Shown here piece by piece: positions 10,438 to 21,044 of a stretch of 64,000 nt of DNA; position 1 is the first letter of the stretch, and the number at the start of each line of letters is the position of its first letter. Source of the DNA: Cladosporium sp. IMV 00045. Taxonomy: Eukaryota; Ascomycota; Dothideomycetes; Cladosporiales; Cladosporiaceae. Made by a program: the position numbers and the translations under genes. The notes below the pieces were generated by a model. The model made no database searches. It saw only the letters and a program-made list of their open reading frames with translations, and was not told where the DNA came from. Location: positions 86,299 through 150,298 of the forward strand of contig MSJI02000646.1 of assembly GCA_001931905.2 (NCBI GenBank), given 5' to 3'.

Positions 10438-10970
10438 ATGGGCTCCAAACCAATCGCTTTCGAATACCACCAAAACGCCCAAACAGCTTTCAAACCGCCT
10501 CTCATCGCCAATGAGAACGCCTTTCTGGGCGACGTGGCCACCTCCGAAAAAAACGACTCCCAAGCGCCCATCTCCGCAGGCTTCTACCGTCTGGAAAAAG
10601 GTATGTTATCATAAGCCAAGGAAAAGAACCACAGCCCAGCCCTCGAGTCTCCATGGGCGGCGGGCGGCGAGGCGGCTCGAATCCCACGATTCGGGGCAAA
10701 GAAATCATCCACAAGAAACAAAGAGGACAAGGCATTGCCACTGACACAGCTGGGCATGAACCAGGCACCCCCCTCGTGTACGAGTACACGTACCACGAGA
10801 TGAAGATCATCGTCGACGGCAGCTTCGACATCTCGGACGAGACGGGCAACAAAGTCCACGCGACCAAGGGTGACGTCTTCTACTTCCCCAAGGGCTCCAA
10901 GATTACTTTCACCACGGAGGATTTTGGGCTGGGGTTTTTCGTTGGGCAGAGGAAGGAGGGTGGTGCGTAG
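10438..10970 (+). CDS. Small cupin protein, EutQ-like
   Basis: The protein is 127 aa and made of a single cupin beta-barrel, resembling the cupin part of the ethanolamine-utilisation protein EutQ. Exons are 10438-10600 and 10750-10970. The 149-nt intron has GTATGT at its donor and CACAG at its acceptor, and the junction falls in LEKG/AGHEPGTP. The second exon holds the cupin motifs YTYHEMKIIVDGSFDISDE and HATKGDVFYFPKGS, followed by a short strand ending in FFVGQR. Enzymatic activity is not established for the fungal members; metal or small-ligand binding is inferred from the fold. The stop lies 173 bp from the stop of CHS5 on the other strand. Confidence 0.85.
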
Positions 10971-11143
10971 GCAAGGAAGGGAATGTGATTTTTGGGTCGG
11001 GATGAGTTTGATGATTTGCGAGAGGTTTGGTTACTGGCTTGCTTGTTTGCTTGGTGTGTGAGAATGTGATGGTTCGAGATTGGGGTATTTTACAATTTGG
11101 TAAGGTGGGAAAAGAAGATTCTTATCGTCTTTCCTTCTTCGCC

Positions 11144-12614
11144 TTAGAGTGCCACTTCGTCGAACTCGCCTTTGCCGTCTTCGCCTTTGTTGTTAGATTT
11201 TTTGACGTCGGCTGCTTTGACGTCGTCTGCTTTGATGTCGTCTGCCTTGCTGTCTTCTCCCTTAACATCCTCCGCGTCGACGTCGTCGTCGTCGTCTTCC
11301 GTCTCGACAACTTCTGCCTTGCCATCTTCAACGGCGACCTTCGATGCCTCCTCCTCGCTGGTCTCCTCTTCATTCGGTGGTGCAGACACCCTTGGCCAAG
11401 AGTCAGTGTCTTCCGCTTCTTCTCCCGCTTCTTCTCTTCCCTGCTCAATAGCCTTCTCCGTATCGTCCGTTTCGTGGCCGTCATCGTCGTCATCACTGTA
11501 TCCGCTGTGTCCTTGGAAGGGACTTCTGGGAGGGGCTTGCTGTCTTTCGTCCGGAATGTAGCCGCCCCTGCCAGGCCACTCGTCTTGCGGAGTGATCTGT
11601 TCCTCGCTCTGTTTAGGCGGAGGCTGAGGTGGTCCAGTCGCGCCATCGTCCGTCACTGTCCGCTCGGAGCGGGCCGGCCTCTCAGGCGTAGGCGGCGTGT
11701 GCTCGATCCTCGGGCTGTCTCTTGCAGCAGCCGTGCTCACGCTGGATCTTTGCACGGTGCTCGTTCCCATTTGTCTCAATTTCGGGTCGGCGTCAAGGTA
11801 GTATCCTCTCACGCCTACGATCCGGCCCTCGCGCTCGCAACCCTTGACCCAGTCCGGCACGACGACCGGCACGTTCATTTCCACCGCTTTCTCCCAGGCC
11901 TGACCACGCGGCTCTGTGCACACAAAGTGCGTCGTGTCAATGCGCACAGTATCAATGAGCTTCGCGCCGATGCGGTTGACGGTCTCGGCCAGGCTGTCCT
12001 TGAGCTGGTTGGGCATGACGCCTGGGGTGACAGTGATACCGGAGAGGTTGTCCATGGTGTGTGTCTTGACAGTGAGACGCTCAGAGGTGTACTGGCCGGC
12101 GGAAGTGCGCAGTACAAGGTGGAAAGTGTACTCGGTGTCGAGAGCGAGACCAGAGATCTTGGTGCTCAGCTTGTCCTTGGGAATCGCGCCGGCCTTGTTG
12201 CCATTGCGGTACAGGCTGAGGCTGCGCAGCTCCGCGGTCGCGAGGTCTATAGGGTCCCATTCCAAGACCACGCTGGTCTGGGTTGCATTGCGGCATCGAA
12301 GGACAGGGGGAGAGGGAGACTTGGTGCCGAAGGTGTTGTAGATGTCGGATTGCAGAGCAGAGAACTTCTGATCGGCGATTGTCTCGGCGTGCTGGTTGCG
12401 AGACACGTTGATGTCGACAATGCTGCCGGAGTGGATATCGGGAGGGAGCAGGATGGAAGGGAACTCAATCTAGCAGTAGGCTCGTCAGTATGGATTGCCT
12501 TGATCAATAGGGGAGAAGTAGTGTCTAGATGATGGGACTCACAAGGCGTTTATCCTCAGTCAAGAGAACAGCAACGCCGGCGTCGACCTTGCCGACCGTC
12601 AGCGAGACAAGCAT
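11144..12614 (-). CDS. Chs5, exomer core subunit for chitin synthase export
   Basis: Chs5 is the scaffold of the exomer coat, which carries chitin synthase and other cargo from the trans-Golgi to the plasma membrane. Exons are 12543-12614 and 11144-12469, with a 73-nt intron and a phase-0 junction inside the conserved N-terminus (MLVSLTVGKVDAGVAVLL, then IEFPSILLPPDI). The protein is 465 aa. It has an N-terminal dimerisation segment, a fibronectin type III domain (about 78-163) and a BRCT domain (about 164-252, with HFVCTEPRG and PDWVKGC). A long disordered tail rich in Glu, Asp, Ser and Lys follows. The tail ends in imperfect KADDIKADDVKAADVK repeats, like the repetitive acidic/basic tail known in yeast Chs5. 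The start is fixed by the family N-terminus encoded in the short first exon. Confidence 0.95.
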
Positions 12615-12983
12615 GATTGGATTGCAGGAGGGATGTTGTATGGTTGTTTGTGTTTGATCGTCGTCTCCATGAGACTCGGTCGAAGCCAGCTAAGCACCTC
12701 GAGCTGTCGCGTTGGCGCTGCTTGCTATTGGTGCGGCTGGAACACCACGCTAGCGGGGAGACAACGCCATGAAGGATTGTGACACTGGTCCGAGCGGCCA
12801 CGCTTGAGACCTTATTTGATACCTCTTGATTCGCTTAGTAGTGTTTGTCACTTCACTCTCTATCCTTGCTATCGCCGGACTGTGTTCACATTGGTATCAG
12901 ACGCCGGCTACATCTCTCCCTTAACCACGAGCAATCGTCTCGGGACGCTTGATCGAATTGATCGAATGGAATAACTGGCTAGC
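12615..12983. other. Divergent promoter region, CHS5 / acid phosphatase
   Basis: This region of about 370 bp lies between two divergently transcribed genes. I see no further gene. Confidence 0.5.
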
Positions 12984-14681
12984 ATGACGGGACGCTGGTT
13001 ATACTTTGCGTCTGGCCTGCTGGCTATCTGTACCACGCTGTTATACATCGAAGACGATATGCTCATGAATATTGCATGGCTCGATCGCACTTTCACGTCT
13101 CTTAGTGAAACTCAGAATCTGGGTCCAGATGTGCCAGAAGCTTGGGACCAGCTATATCATTTGGGAGGCAACAGTCCTTGGATTCCCAAGACTACCGGCC
13201 TTGCCAGCTCAGACATCTCAGTCCCAGATGGCTGTCGAGTAGACCAAGTACATATGGTAGGTACATGAAGCACGTCTGCGGTAGGTCCATATCTGATCAT
13301 GACATCTCCTTACTCCCAGATCTCAAGGCATGCAGAGCGATATCCCACCGCCAAAGTAGGAAAACGTAAGCTCCATCTGCTTATGCTTGAAGTATAGCAC
13401 CGTTTACGAGCATCCTGTAGGCATGCGAGACTTGTTCCTTCGCATATACTACCATGACCAGCCACTCAATGGATCACTATCCATAGCCAACGATTGGGAA
13501 CTGTTTACCCAAGAATCTCCGGAACATCTCGAACATCTGGTCTCCACCGGACCTTATGCTGGGACTTTAGAAGCTTTTGAGACAGGAGTTAAACTACGGA
13601 CACGATACAGTCATCTGCTCGACCCGTCTCAGCTGGCTGGTCAGTACGTGACATTCTGGGCAAGCGGTTCTCCTCGCGTCGAAGAAACCGCACGCTATTT
13701 CGGTCTTGGGTTTTTCGGTCTTGACAGTCTTGAACGACAGCGTCACACGTACGGACATCTGGAGGTCATCCCTGAAACATCAGAAAAGGGTGCTGACACC
13801 TTAACGCCGGGCGACACTTGCCTCAACTACGCCAACGATGTGGACGACTACGGTCACGGCTATGGTGCTCGCATACTGTCGAAATTTCAAGCTACGTACA
13901 TTCCCGCCATCGCAGCCAGATTTGCACAAGAAAACCCAAGCATGCCATTCTCCATAGACGAAATCTACACCATGCAAGAAATCTGCGGCTTCGAAACCAT
14001 CGCCAAAGGTTCCTCAGCCTGGTGCGATGTCTTCACGCACGAAGAGTGGGAAAGCTTCGAATACGCTCGCGACCTGCTACACTACTACCGAGCCGGGCCC
14101 GGCAACCCTTACGGAGCGACGATGGGTTGGCTCTGGCTCAACGCCACTGTTAACCTCCTCCAATCCGCAGACAAGCATAAACCCCAGCTCTTCTTCAGTT
14201 TGTACGCCCCTCAAACCCCGATCCCACACCCCTCTCCCCGTATTGATCAAACCCCCACAGCGTGCACGACGGCGACATCATCCCCATGCTCGCCGCTCTC
14301 GACCTCTTCCCCCAATCCCCCGATCTCCCCACCACCCACATCCCGCACAACCGCACCTGGCGCACCTCCGACGTCACTCCCATGGGCGGCCGCGTGATAT
14401 TCGAGCGCTTGTCCTGCGAAGCTCCCCAAGAATGCTGGAACAACCCCCTCTATCCGAACCACGTCTACTGCGAACCGCCGCGCGACGAGACTTTTGTGCG
14501 CGTCAATGTCAACGATGGCATTGTGGCCATCCCGGGCTGCGAGGGTGGGCCGGGCCGGAGTTGTGCGATGGGAGGGTTCGCGGAGAGGGTGGGGAGGAGG
14601 GCAAGGGAGGTAGGCGAGTTTGGGGAGGTTTGTGGGTTGGGGCCTGATGTGGCGAGGGAGATTACGTTTTTGCATCAGTAG
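12984..14681 (+). CDS. Histidine acid phosphatase (phytase-like), secretory
   Basis: This enzyme hydrolyses phosphomonoesters through a phospho-histidine intermediate. Four exons (12984-13256, 13320-13365, 13421-14201, 14261-14681) give 506 aa, with introns of 63, 55 and 59 nt. Exon 2 is only 46 nt but encodes the catalytic RHAERYP motif (His95), the family's RHGxRxP signature with Ala for Gly. The proton-donor HD pair is at 369-370 (FVHDGDI) and is completed across the last intron. The N-terminus (about residues 4-20) is hydrophobic and could be a signal peptide or a membrane anchor. Several Cys pairs (for example ECWNNPLY, YCEPP, GCEGGPGRSC) fit an extracytoplasmic enzyme. The substrate, phytate or general phosphate esters, cannot be decided from sequence. 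Confidence 0.9.
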
Positions 14682-15041
14682 GCGGTGAAATGATTTGGCT
14701 ACATGTATGTGCTGACATCTTGACTTCGTCTGGGTATGAATGATTGGTTGTATAGCGACGTTAAATGCCACTTAGTAATAGATGTTGGAACATTGTTTCA
14801 CTCGCTTTGGCAAGGCTTTGGAAATACGCACGTCGCCAGAGTTGGATCGCAGACAGCGTAGAGAGGGTCCTGATGTTGAGGAAGAAGCAGTTTGCTCGCA
14901 CTCGTGAGATATGAATGATTGAGCAGTGATAAATACATAAATGCCCGACAGTGACGATACCGACACACGACGACTCGAAGACATGCTGGAGCCCTCACTA
15001 CACACGATAATCGATGAAAGAACAAGCCCAACCAGCTCACA
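14682..15041. other. Convergent 3' flanks, acid phosphatase / hydrolase B
   Basis: This is about 360 bp between two convergent stop codons. Copy A's counterpart lies outside the window, so I cannot tell whether the duplication reaches this far left. No gene is seen. Confidence 0.5.
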
Positions 15042-16157
15042 TTACTTTCGGCGATGAGCCTCCAAGATGAAGTCAATGGCAGCGCCAAAAGCTTTTTCGC
15101 GGTCGCTCTTGTTGTCGACGAGGGCAGAGGGAACTTTTCGTTCAACCCGAATCAGCCATGTGTCGTCTACCATGGGTGCAATCGCCAACACATACCTTCC
15201 AACCACCCGTGAAAGCCCTTCTCAAAAACCATACTCTCGACCCTCCCTCCAGTCCCAGTCCTACCTTCCTCAACATCCCGCTTCAACCGCTCAACGAAGG
15301 CCAATTGTTCGTGCAGCAGTATATCGATCGCTGGCACGATAAGTAGCAGATCTCGCGGCAGGTCTTCCGCAGATCTGAACATCGGGCTAAGACGCGCATC
15401 GTTCTTTCTGTTCTCCACGCATCCTGCCGCGTATGCGTCGTACAGCGGCATGAGGAACTCCGTTGGATCTTTGGCGGGGAAGTTGGGCGGTTTCGGTTTC
15501 GACCATGGGGGGATACTCAGGTCGAGCTTCATGTCGTCAGATCAGAATCATCACACATACAATTCAGCGTAGAAACGAAATACTCCAGACTTCCAGACTC
15601 ACCGGCGCATAAAACCCAACCGCAGCCCTCGCCCGCCTACCCGCCACCATCATCAAATTAGCACCCGCCGAGAAGCCACTAACAGTCAAGGTTCCCGAGT
15701 CGGCATTCCAGAGCTCTTTCGCGTATGCCAGCAACCATTCCACGGCATCTTCGGCGTCTTCATGCGCGGCTGGATATACGTGCGCGGGTGCGTGGCGATA
15801 CTGCACAGACACGACCACGGCGGACGAGCGATCTCGCAAGAGCGCGCAGAAGCGGGCGTCGTACTCTGCGATTCCGCCTAGGAATGCACCGCCGTGGAAG
15901 TCGATGTGGAGTGGTCGGGGTTCTGGGGTTTGGGGGTTTGTGGAAGTGAAGACGAGTGCGCGGAGATGATGTTTGCTGCGGGTGGGGATGTGGATGACTT
16001 GTTGTTTGGGAGAGGTGAGGTAGGCATGGAGGGAGATGGGGAATGAGGCGAGTTGGAAGGGGATTAGACGCCATCGTTGGGGCCAGGGGATGTTGGGGTG
16101 GGTGAGGGCGGTGATCAGGGGTTCGAAGAAGGAGAGGGCGAAGGTGATGGAGTTCAT
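15042..16157 (-). CDS. Alpha/beta hydrolase fold-3 esterase/lipase, copy B (complete)
   Basis: This is the complete paralogue of the gene at 39-1009. Exons are 15603-16157, 15196-15526 and 15042-15133, giving 325 aa; the introns are 76 and 62 nt. Oxyanion HGGAF is at residues 88-92, nucleophile Ser163 is in GFSAG, and Asp253 (PAID) and His291 (GFHGW) complete the triad. The last exon (VPSALVDNKS to FILEAHRRK) is inferred from a GTATGTG donor and an AAAAG acceptor. A nearer TAG would leave only a 29-nt intron, which is too short. Without the second intron the protein would end just after HGWLE. It lacks a clear signal peptide, so it is probably cytosolic. The substrate is unknown. It diverges from the gene at 17139 across about 1 kb, as in copy A. 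Confidence 0.88.
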
Positions 16158-17138
16158 TTTGGGGGAATTGTTGGTTGACTGTTGAAAGCAGTTGAACTCA
16201 GCTTATTGAGAAATACTGTTGAATCAAGAGTCATTCGAGTTAAGGTCATTCGTTTGGAGCATGGCGGTCGCATTTTTCCAGATGCATTCATGCGAATGCG
16301 AAGAAGGCGTGAGCGGGCATGTGGTGCGTGACGTCTGTTCGTTGAAAAGATTCTGATTTCAAGGCAGGACGACGCGTTGCGATACGTCGGACAACGCTTT
16401 GGTATCGCTGCAAATGGCACACTTCACTCATATATTGGAAGTAGCGATCCTGTTCCTGTAAGTGAGGTAACCCAAAGTCCCGGATATATGGCAAACAGAA
16501 GCAAGGGTTGTCTTTAGCGTGGAGCCCTAGCGCCAAACACATGCAGGTCGACGTCAGTGGAGAACGGCTCGTGACTTGGAAGTGAAGGGCGAGATCGAGA
16601 AAATGTTTGACCACTCCGCCCTGCATCACGCCAGACCCTGCCACTCACGAGCGAACACGATGTGCACGCAGTTCAGTCCGGGGCGATCAAGCATGCGCTG
16701 TGGTCGATGTAAGGCTGTGACGGGGCCCTCTGTGCGCTGACTGTGCGCCGCCCACTGTTTGCAATCCGATGACGATGCTTGAGAAAAAGGATGTGTCTTC
16801 AATACCACCTCCCTCCCAATCTTGTCCTTGACCATTGTTGCGGTATACTTCTTTGATCATCCGTAGCCTCGTTTGCCACAGCAACGTTGTCACGACCAAA
16901 TCACGTGTCAAGGCAAGTGAATTGAATCCAGACTCTTCTAAGAAGTTTCGACTGGACGCCGCGTGTTGCCGGCAGTGGCTCAGTGGAAAGGGAAGGAAGG
17001 AAGGAGGGAAGGCTGCGTCAACCCGCAGCAAGCGAGCGCCACCCATCGCAAAAGCACAATATCAAACGCTCACTTCACTTGCCGTTCTGATCCACCACAA
17101 CCCATTGCATCACCGCCACCAGCCGCAAGCAGCCCATC
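16158..17138. other. Divergent intergenic region, copy B
   Basis: This is the shared upstream region of hydrolase B and the low-complexity protein gene, aligned with 1010-2005. It has small indels around the E-box and before the start codon. I see no gene. Confidence 0.7.
16902..16907. promoter_or_regulatory. CACGTG E-box, copy B
   Basis: This is the same perfect palindrome and immediate flanks as in copy A (1769-1774), about 230 bp upstream of the start codon at 17139. Its survival beside an indel hints at constraint. Confidence 0.35.
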
Positions 17139-18523
17139 ATGGAGAAACTCGTGCTGCGTGGTATCATGTACGGTGCCGACAAGATCCCGGACAGCTGGTT
17201 CGACAAAGTACCTGGAGGCTTCTTCAAGGAAAAGGAACAGGAGCGTCGCGACCATCGAAATGAAGAAAAACGACGCAGCAAACGTGATAAATCGCGCCGT
17301 CGACGACACAGCGACGAGTACGGGGATCGTCGCGCTCGCCACAACGACGACGAAGAGTATTACGAATACGATCGATACGCGCGCCCCAGTGAAACGCGCA
17401 GAAGACATGCCCGCAGCAGAAGCTCATACGATGGAAGCAATGATTTCGGTCCGAGCTACGAGGACAGAGATCACCGTTACGCCTCAAGGAGGAGGACCTA
17501 CCACGAGGATGGCGATCGACACGGTTACGACGAAGACCTTTCGCGACATGGCAGCTCCAGAAAGAGTCATGCGTCAAACGGCAGACCTCGCGACTCTCCG
17601 CCTGTCGACGACCCAAGATCGCCTGCATCTTCTAATAATTCCAACATCATCAACAGTCGCAACTCCGCAGCCGCTGCAGCAGCAAGCGCAGGCACTGCTG
17701 CTGCATTGTCGCAACAGGCCCAAAGGTCTCCACCACCGCCGGCAGCTCCTGTCGTAACTCCTATCGTGACCGGTTATGTCCCTTACTCCAACATATACGG
17801 ACCTGGCGCAGCACAATCCCCAGCGGCATATCAGGCATACCCACCCCCGCCACCAGCATCCCTCACGAACTTAACTCAAGCCAACGGTCTCAATCAAGTC
17901 TCCCCTTCACCAGCACCGCTTCCTGCGACCCAATTTACCAACTCGCCATCGGCATCACCCTACGATCCACGCAACTTTACAGGACCGTACCAGGCCCCCT
18001 CCCCTCTCCACCAAGACCCATATACGCCATCCCGCTCTCCCTCCCCGCCGCGCCGCACGCGCAGCGAACGTCGTCCGACCCGCGACGTAGACCGTCCGCC
18101 ACGTGGTAAGTCTCTCTCCCGACTCCACGAGAACGTCAACCTCTCGCAACAAGGCCTAGGCTACAGTACTGTCGAAAACGGAATTGGCAAATGCCGCGCA
18201 CCCGCCGTCGCGGGGCCTACGATAGGTCGAATCACTGCTAACATCCTCGTAGCTAGTCAAAGATTCGTCGATCCCCGCAAACCCATGCCGCCGGCACCGC
18301 ATGCTTCGACACCATCGTCATCGTCAGGGTAAGTGACCATCGTTCGCGGCCACTCCATGCTGTGCTTTCATCCACATACTCACACATCTCACCCCACAGA
18401 CGCCGCGAAGACCGCCGCACCTCCGAATGGGCGCAGGACCAAGACACGCGCTCACAACGCGAGGCGCGCGACCGCGCCCGTCGCGAATCTCAAGCCGACG
18501 CGGGTGGATATCGCTCTGAGTAG
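17139..18523 (+). CDS. Arg/Ser- and Pro-rich low-complexity protein, copy B
   Basis: This is the paralogue of the gene at 2006, with exons 17139-18105, 18253-18328 and 18400-18523 (388 aa). Exon lengths equal those of copy A, whereas the first intron differs (147 against 171 nt). That supports the intron call: indels gather there and not in the flanking coding DNA. The donor is the consensus GTAAGT. The acceptor CTCGTAG is preceded by a perfect CTAAC branch site, which is better than in copy A. The intron is again open and divisible by three, so a retained form (438 aa) is possible. The N-terminal KIPDSWFDKVPGGFF motif is unchanged. Function is unknown. Confidence 0.82.
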
Positions 18524-19376
18524 AATTCGGGCGATGGAAGACCGCGGGTTGAGTGAGTGGTGATTGATTGACGGGGTCTATCCTTGGTGGTGTTGCAATG
18601 GATGGGTGTTTGCTTGACGAGGCTGAGGGACGGTCAATGACTGATGATATGAACTAACGAGAATCATGACATGAGTGGAGAGCGATGGTTCGGAGCGTTC
18701 TTGTGCGTTCTTGCATGTGGTTTCTTTCTGGAGGATTGAGCGCTTTGCCCTGTGTCTTTTTTTCTTTTCCTTCTTGAGTTTTGCATTATCCTACGACATT
18801 ACTTGAAGTGAAGGTCGCTGGACGCCTGCTACTTTATAATCTATGCATGCTATGACTATGATGTTTTTGCCAACACAGCGTGTCTGAGAATTCCATTTCG
18901 CCAGTCTCCCGAGATTCGCTTCGATTGTCCAAACATGCAACATCAATCAGCGCACGCAGAATGAGTATATCACGGGTTCACTTCCAACTGAGGAAATGCG
19001 CTTAATCGAACGAAGACATGGTTTGGGTAAAGGTAACTATGAATACATTAAATGCAAATCAACATGCAAGAAACGAGAAGAACAAAAATCAGGAAAGAGG
19101 GCTCATCACGCCTGAAGAGTCGAGCACACAAGACTGAGACTTGTTTGTCGCCCGAGTGGCATGCTGAAACTTTTGGTTTCTCCCAAAAGAGATCCGATGC
19201 GCCTGGCTGAAGAACTTGAAAGGGAAAGAAATTAGAACTCCGCGCTAGTAGCGACGCTTGTGGACGCGCGAGAATGAAGCGAAAAAGAAAGCAAGAAGAT
19301 CCCAAACGAGATTCCAACATCGTGCCCCCCAAAAGAAAAGAACTCTTGGACGAGACGGATAAGCCATGAAAGCCAT
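18524..19376. other. Convergent intergenic region, copy B
   Basis: This is the 3' flank of convergent genes, matching 3433-4298. It is more diverged than the coding regions, and the A-rich run of copy A is absent. I see no gene. Confidence 0.6.
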
Positions 19377-21044
19377 TTACTCCGCCCTTCCAAACCTTCG
19401 ATCGAGCCACTCCGTAGCAACAGCATCTCTGCGACTACCCCCGCTCGAAGCCGTACTGTCAGACCCAGCCCTGTCGAAGTTCTCCTGCTCCTGCTGATGC
19501 TGCTCGGCACCATTCTGTACATAGCTCTCGACGGTCTTCAACTCGCCGCCCTCGAGCCTGCGATTGACATCGTCCGCTTTGGCCGGGTTGCGCAAAACTT
19601 TATCAAAAAACTGGCCTTCCTTCTGCAAGCCCTTTTTCCTCCACAGCGTGCCGGAGTAGTTGATGGGGCTCTCGCCGCCCTTGAAAATGCAGCCGTCGTA
19701 GGCGATGCCGCCGATGATGCCGCCGACCATTGGCGCCACCCACGCGCCCCAGATCCAGAAGTTCTTAAAATCCGTGAAAGCGTGCAGCGGGTAGCCGACT
19801 GCGATGGCTGCGAGGCGGGGGCCGAGATCGCGGGCTGGGTTGAAGCAGCCTCGGGTCGTCCAGCCGAGTGCCATGCAGGTCGTGGTGATTAGGAGGCCAA
19901 TGATCAGGGCGTGCATACCGGCTCCGGGGGGCGAGTTGCCGCTGTCACCGAGTGCGAGGATTCCGCAGGCGATGACGGCGCTGCCGAGCATTTCCACTGT
20001 GAAAGCGGTGGAGACGCTGATGTAGTCGGCCTGCGGTTGGGTGTAGAAGTTGACGCCCGTCGTTTCCGGGATCAAAGCGCCATCCATGTGCAAAATGCTG
20101 TCCTTGTGGACAGCAAAGGCGAGCAGAGCGCCGACGAAAGCGCCAAGAATTTGTGCGAGGATGTACGCCGGGAGGCGACGTGCTGGGAACCCACGGAAGA
20201 TGGAGAGCATGACGACGAGCATGGGGTTGAGGAAGCCGCCTGAAGAGCCACCGGCAACGTAGATACCAATCATTACGGCGAAGCCCCATGACCACCAGAC
20301 TGTGTTTTGGTTACCGGAAGATGATTCTGAGACGTAGACGCTGAGGTTGGCGCTGGTGCCGAGGAACATGAAGACTGTCATCCCCAGAAACTCCGCCAAA
20401 GGACGTGTGAACTGCATCCTGAATCGAGCCCAAATATTGAATGGCTGGGAGCTGAGTGGGAGGGCACTATCCATTTGAACGTATGAATGGCCGCTCTGGT
20501 GCGCCTCACGTTTCTGGCGCTTGATGGCTTCTGCCTCGCCAATGGATTGCGCATCGTCAACGGGGTCATAGTCCCCTTGCCCCTCCCGCATATCATCTGT
20601 AGCCTCCATTTGGGGATTAGGTTCGGTCTCGCCTTTCTCATCTGGCTTGTAAGTACCGGTTCTCTTAGGCTGCCATCTGACTGTTCGTGGGAAATTGCCG
20701 GCAAGCGAGAAGCCGCCGTTGTCCATTTCTTGCTGCTGCATCCATGGGTTGGCTTCCTCGTAGCCCTGTTGATAATATGCGTCGTGATGGTCTCTCGAAT
20801 TGTTACCGTAAGCCGGAGGTCCTGCAAGGCCATGGTCTGTAATTGTATCTGAAGTTGGTGGCCGATCCAGAGTTGCCTGCGTTGGCTGTCTCGCTACATC
20901 CGCGTATCTTGGGCGTGATGGTGCTGTCTGTCGGCTGCCCATAGTTGGTCTGCTTTGAGCTGATCGCAAAGACGGTGCTTCTCGGACGGTTTCCATTGTC
21001 ATTTGACGATTGCCCGGCTGGGGCCGTGATTCGTTAGTAGACAT
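19377..21044 (-). CDS. Aquaglyceroporin (MIP family), copy B
   Basis: This is the paralogue of the channel at 4299, a single exon of 555 aa. The about 240-residue pore domain differs from copy A at only one position that I can find (a Thr to Ala in RRLPAYIL). Some twenty differences fall in the hydrophilic N- and C-terminal extensions. The unusual first pore motif NPM and the second motif NPARD are kept. The start ATG corresponds to the second ATG of copy A. Preservation of both pores implies that both copies have been under purifying selection, although expression cannot be judged from sequence. Confidence 0.92.
   Translation of the reverse strand: MSTNESRPQPGNRQMTMETVREAPSLRSAQSRPTMGSRQTAPSRPRYADVARQPTQATLDRPPTSDTITDHGLAGPPAYGNNSRDHHDAYYQQGYEEANPWMQQQEMDNGGFSLAGNFPRTVRWQPKRTGTYKPDEKGETEPNPQMEATDDMREGQGDYDPVDDAQSIGEAEAIKRQKREAHQSGHSYVQMDSALPLSSQPFNIWARFRMQFTRPLAEFLGMTVFMFLGTSANLSVYVSESSSGNQNTVWWSWGFAVMIGIYVAGGSSGGFLNPMLVVMLSIFRGFPARRLPAYILAQILGAFVGALLAFAVHKDSILHMDGALIPETTGVNFYTQPQADYISVSTAFTVEMLGSAVIACGILALGDSGNSPPGAGMHALIIGLLITTTCMALGWTTRGCFNPARDLGPRLAAIAVGYPLHAFTDFKNFWIWGAWVAPMVGGIIGGIAYDGCIFKGGESPINYSGTLWRKKGLQKEGQFFDKVLRNPAKADDVNRRLEGGELKTVESYVQNGAEQHQQEQENFDRAGSDSTASSGGSRRDAVATEWLDRRFGRAE

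Noticed and set aside
10670..10700. Possible tRNA B-box (GGCTCGAATCCC)
   Set aside because: It lies in the cupin intron, with no acceptor stem, A-box or cloverleaf around it. Similar partial matches at 22213 and 34286 also fail.
11027..12532. 501-aa plus-strand ORF
   Set aside because: It is antisense to CHS5, whose minus-strand protein has clear FN3 and BRCT domains and a conserved spliced N-terminus. The plus translation is Val/Arg-rich with no family features.
13366..13397. 32-nt intron in the acid phosphatase
   Set aside because: It would be too short and leaves the wrong phase. The 55-nt intron to 13420 gives GKRMRDLFLRIYY in frame.
15134..15195. 29-nt second intron for hydrolase B ending at the nearer TAG
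   Set aside because: This is too short for a fungal spliceosomal intron. The 62-nt version keeps the frame and gives a better family C-terminus, though its AAAAG acceptor is weak.
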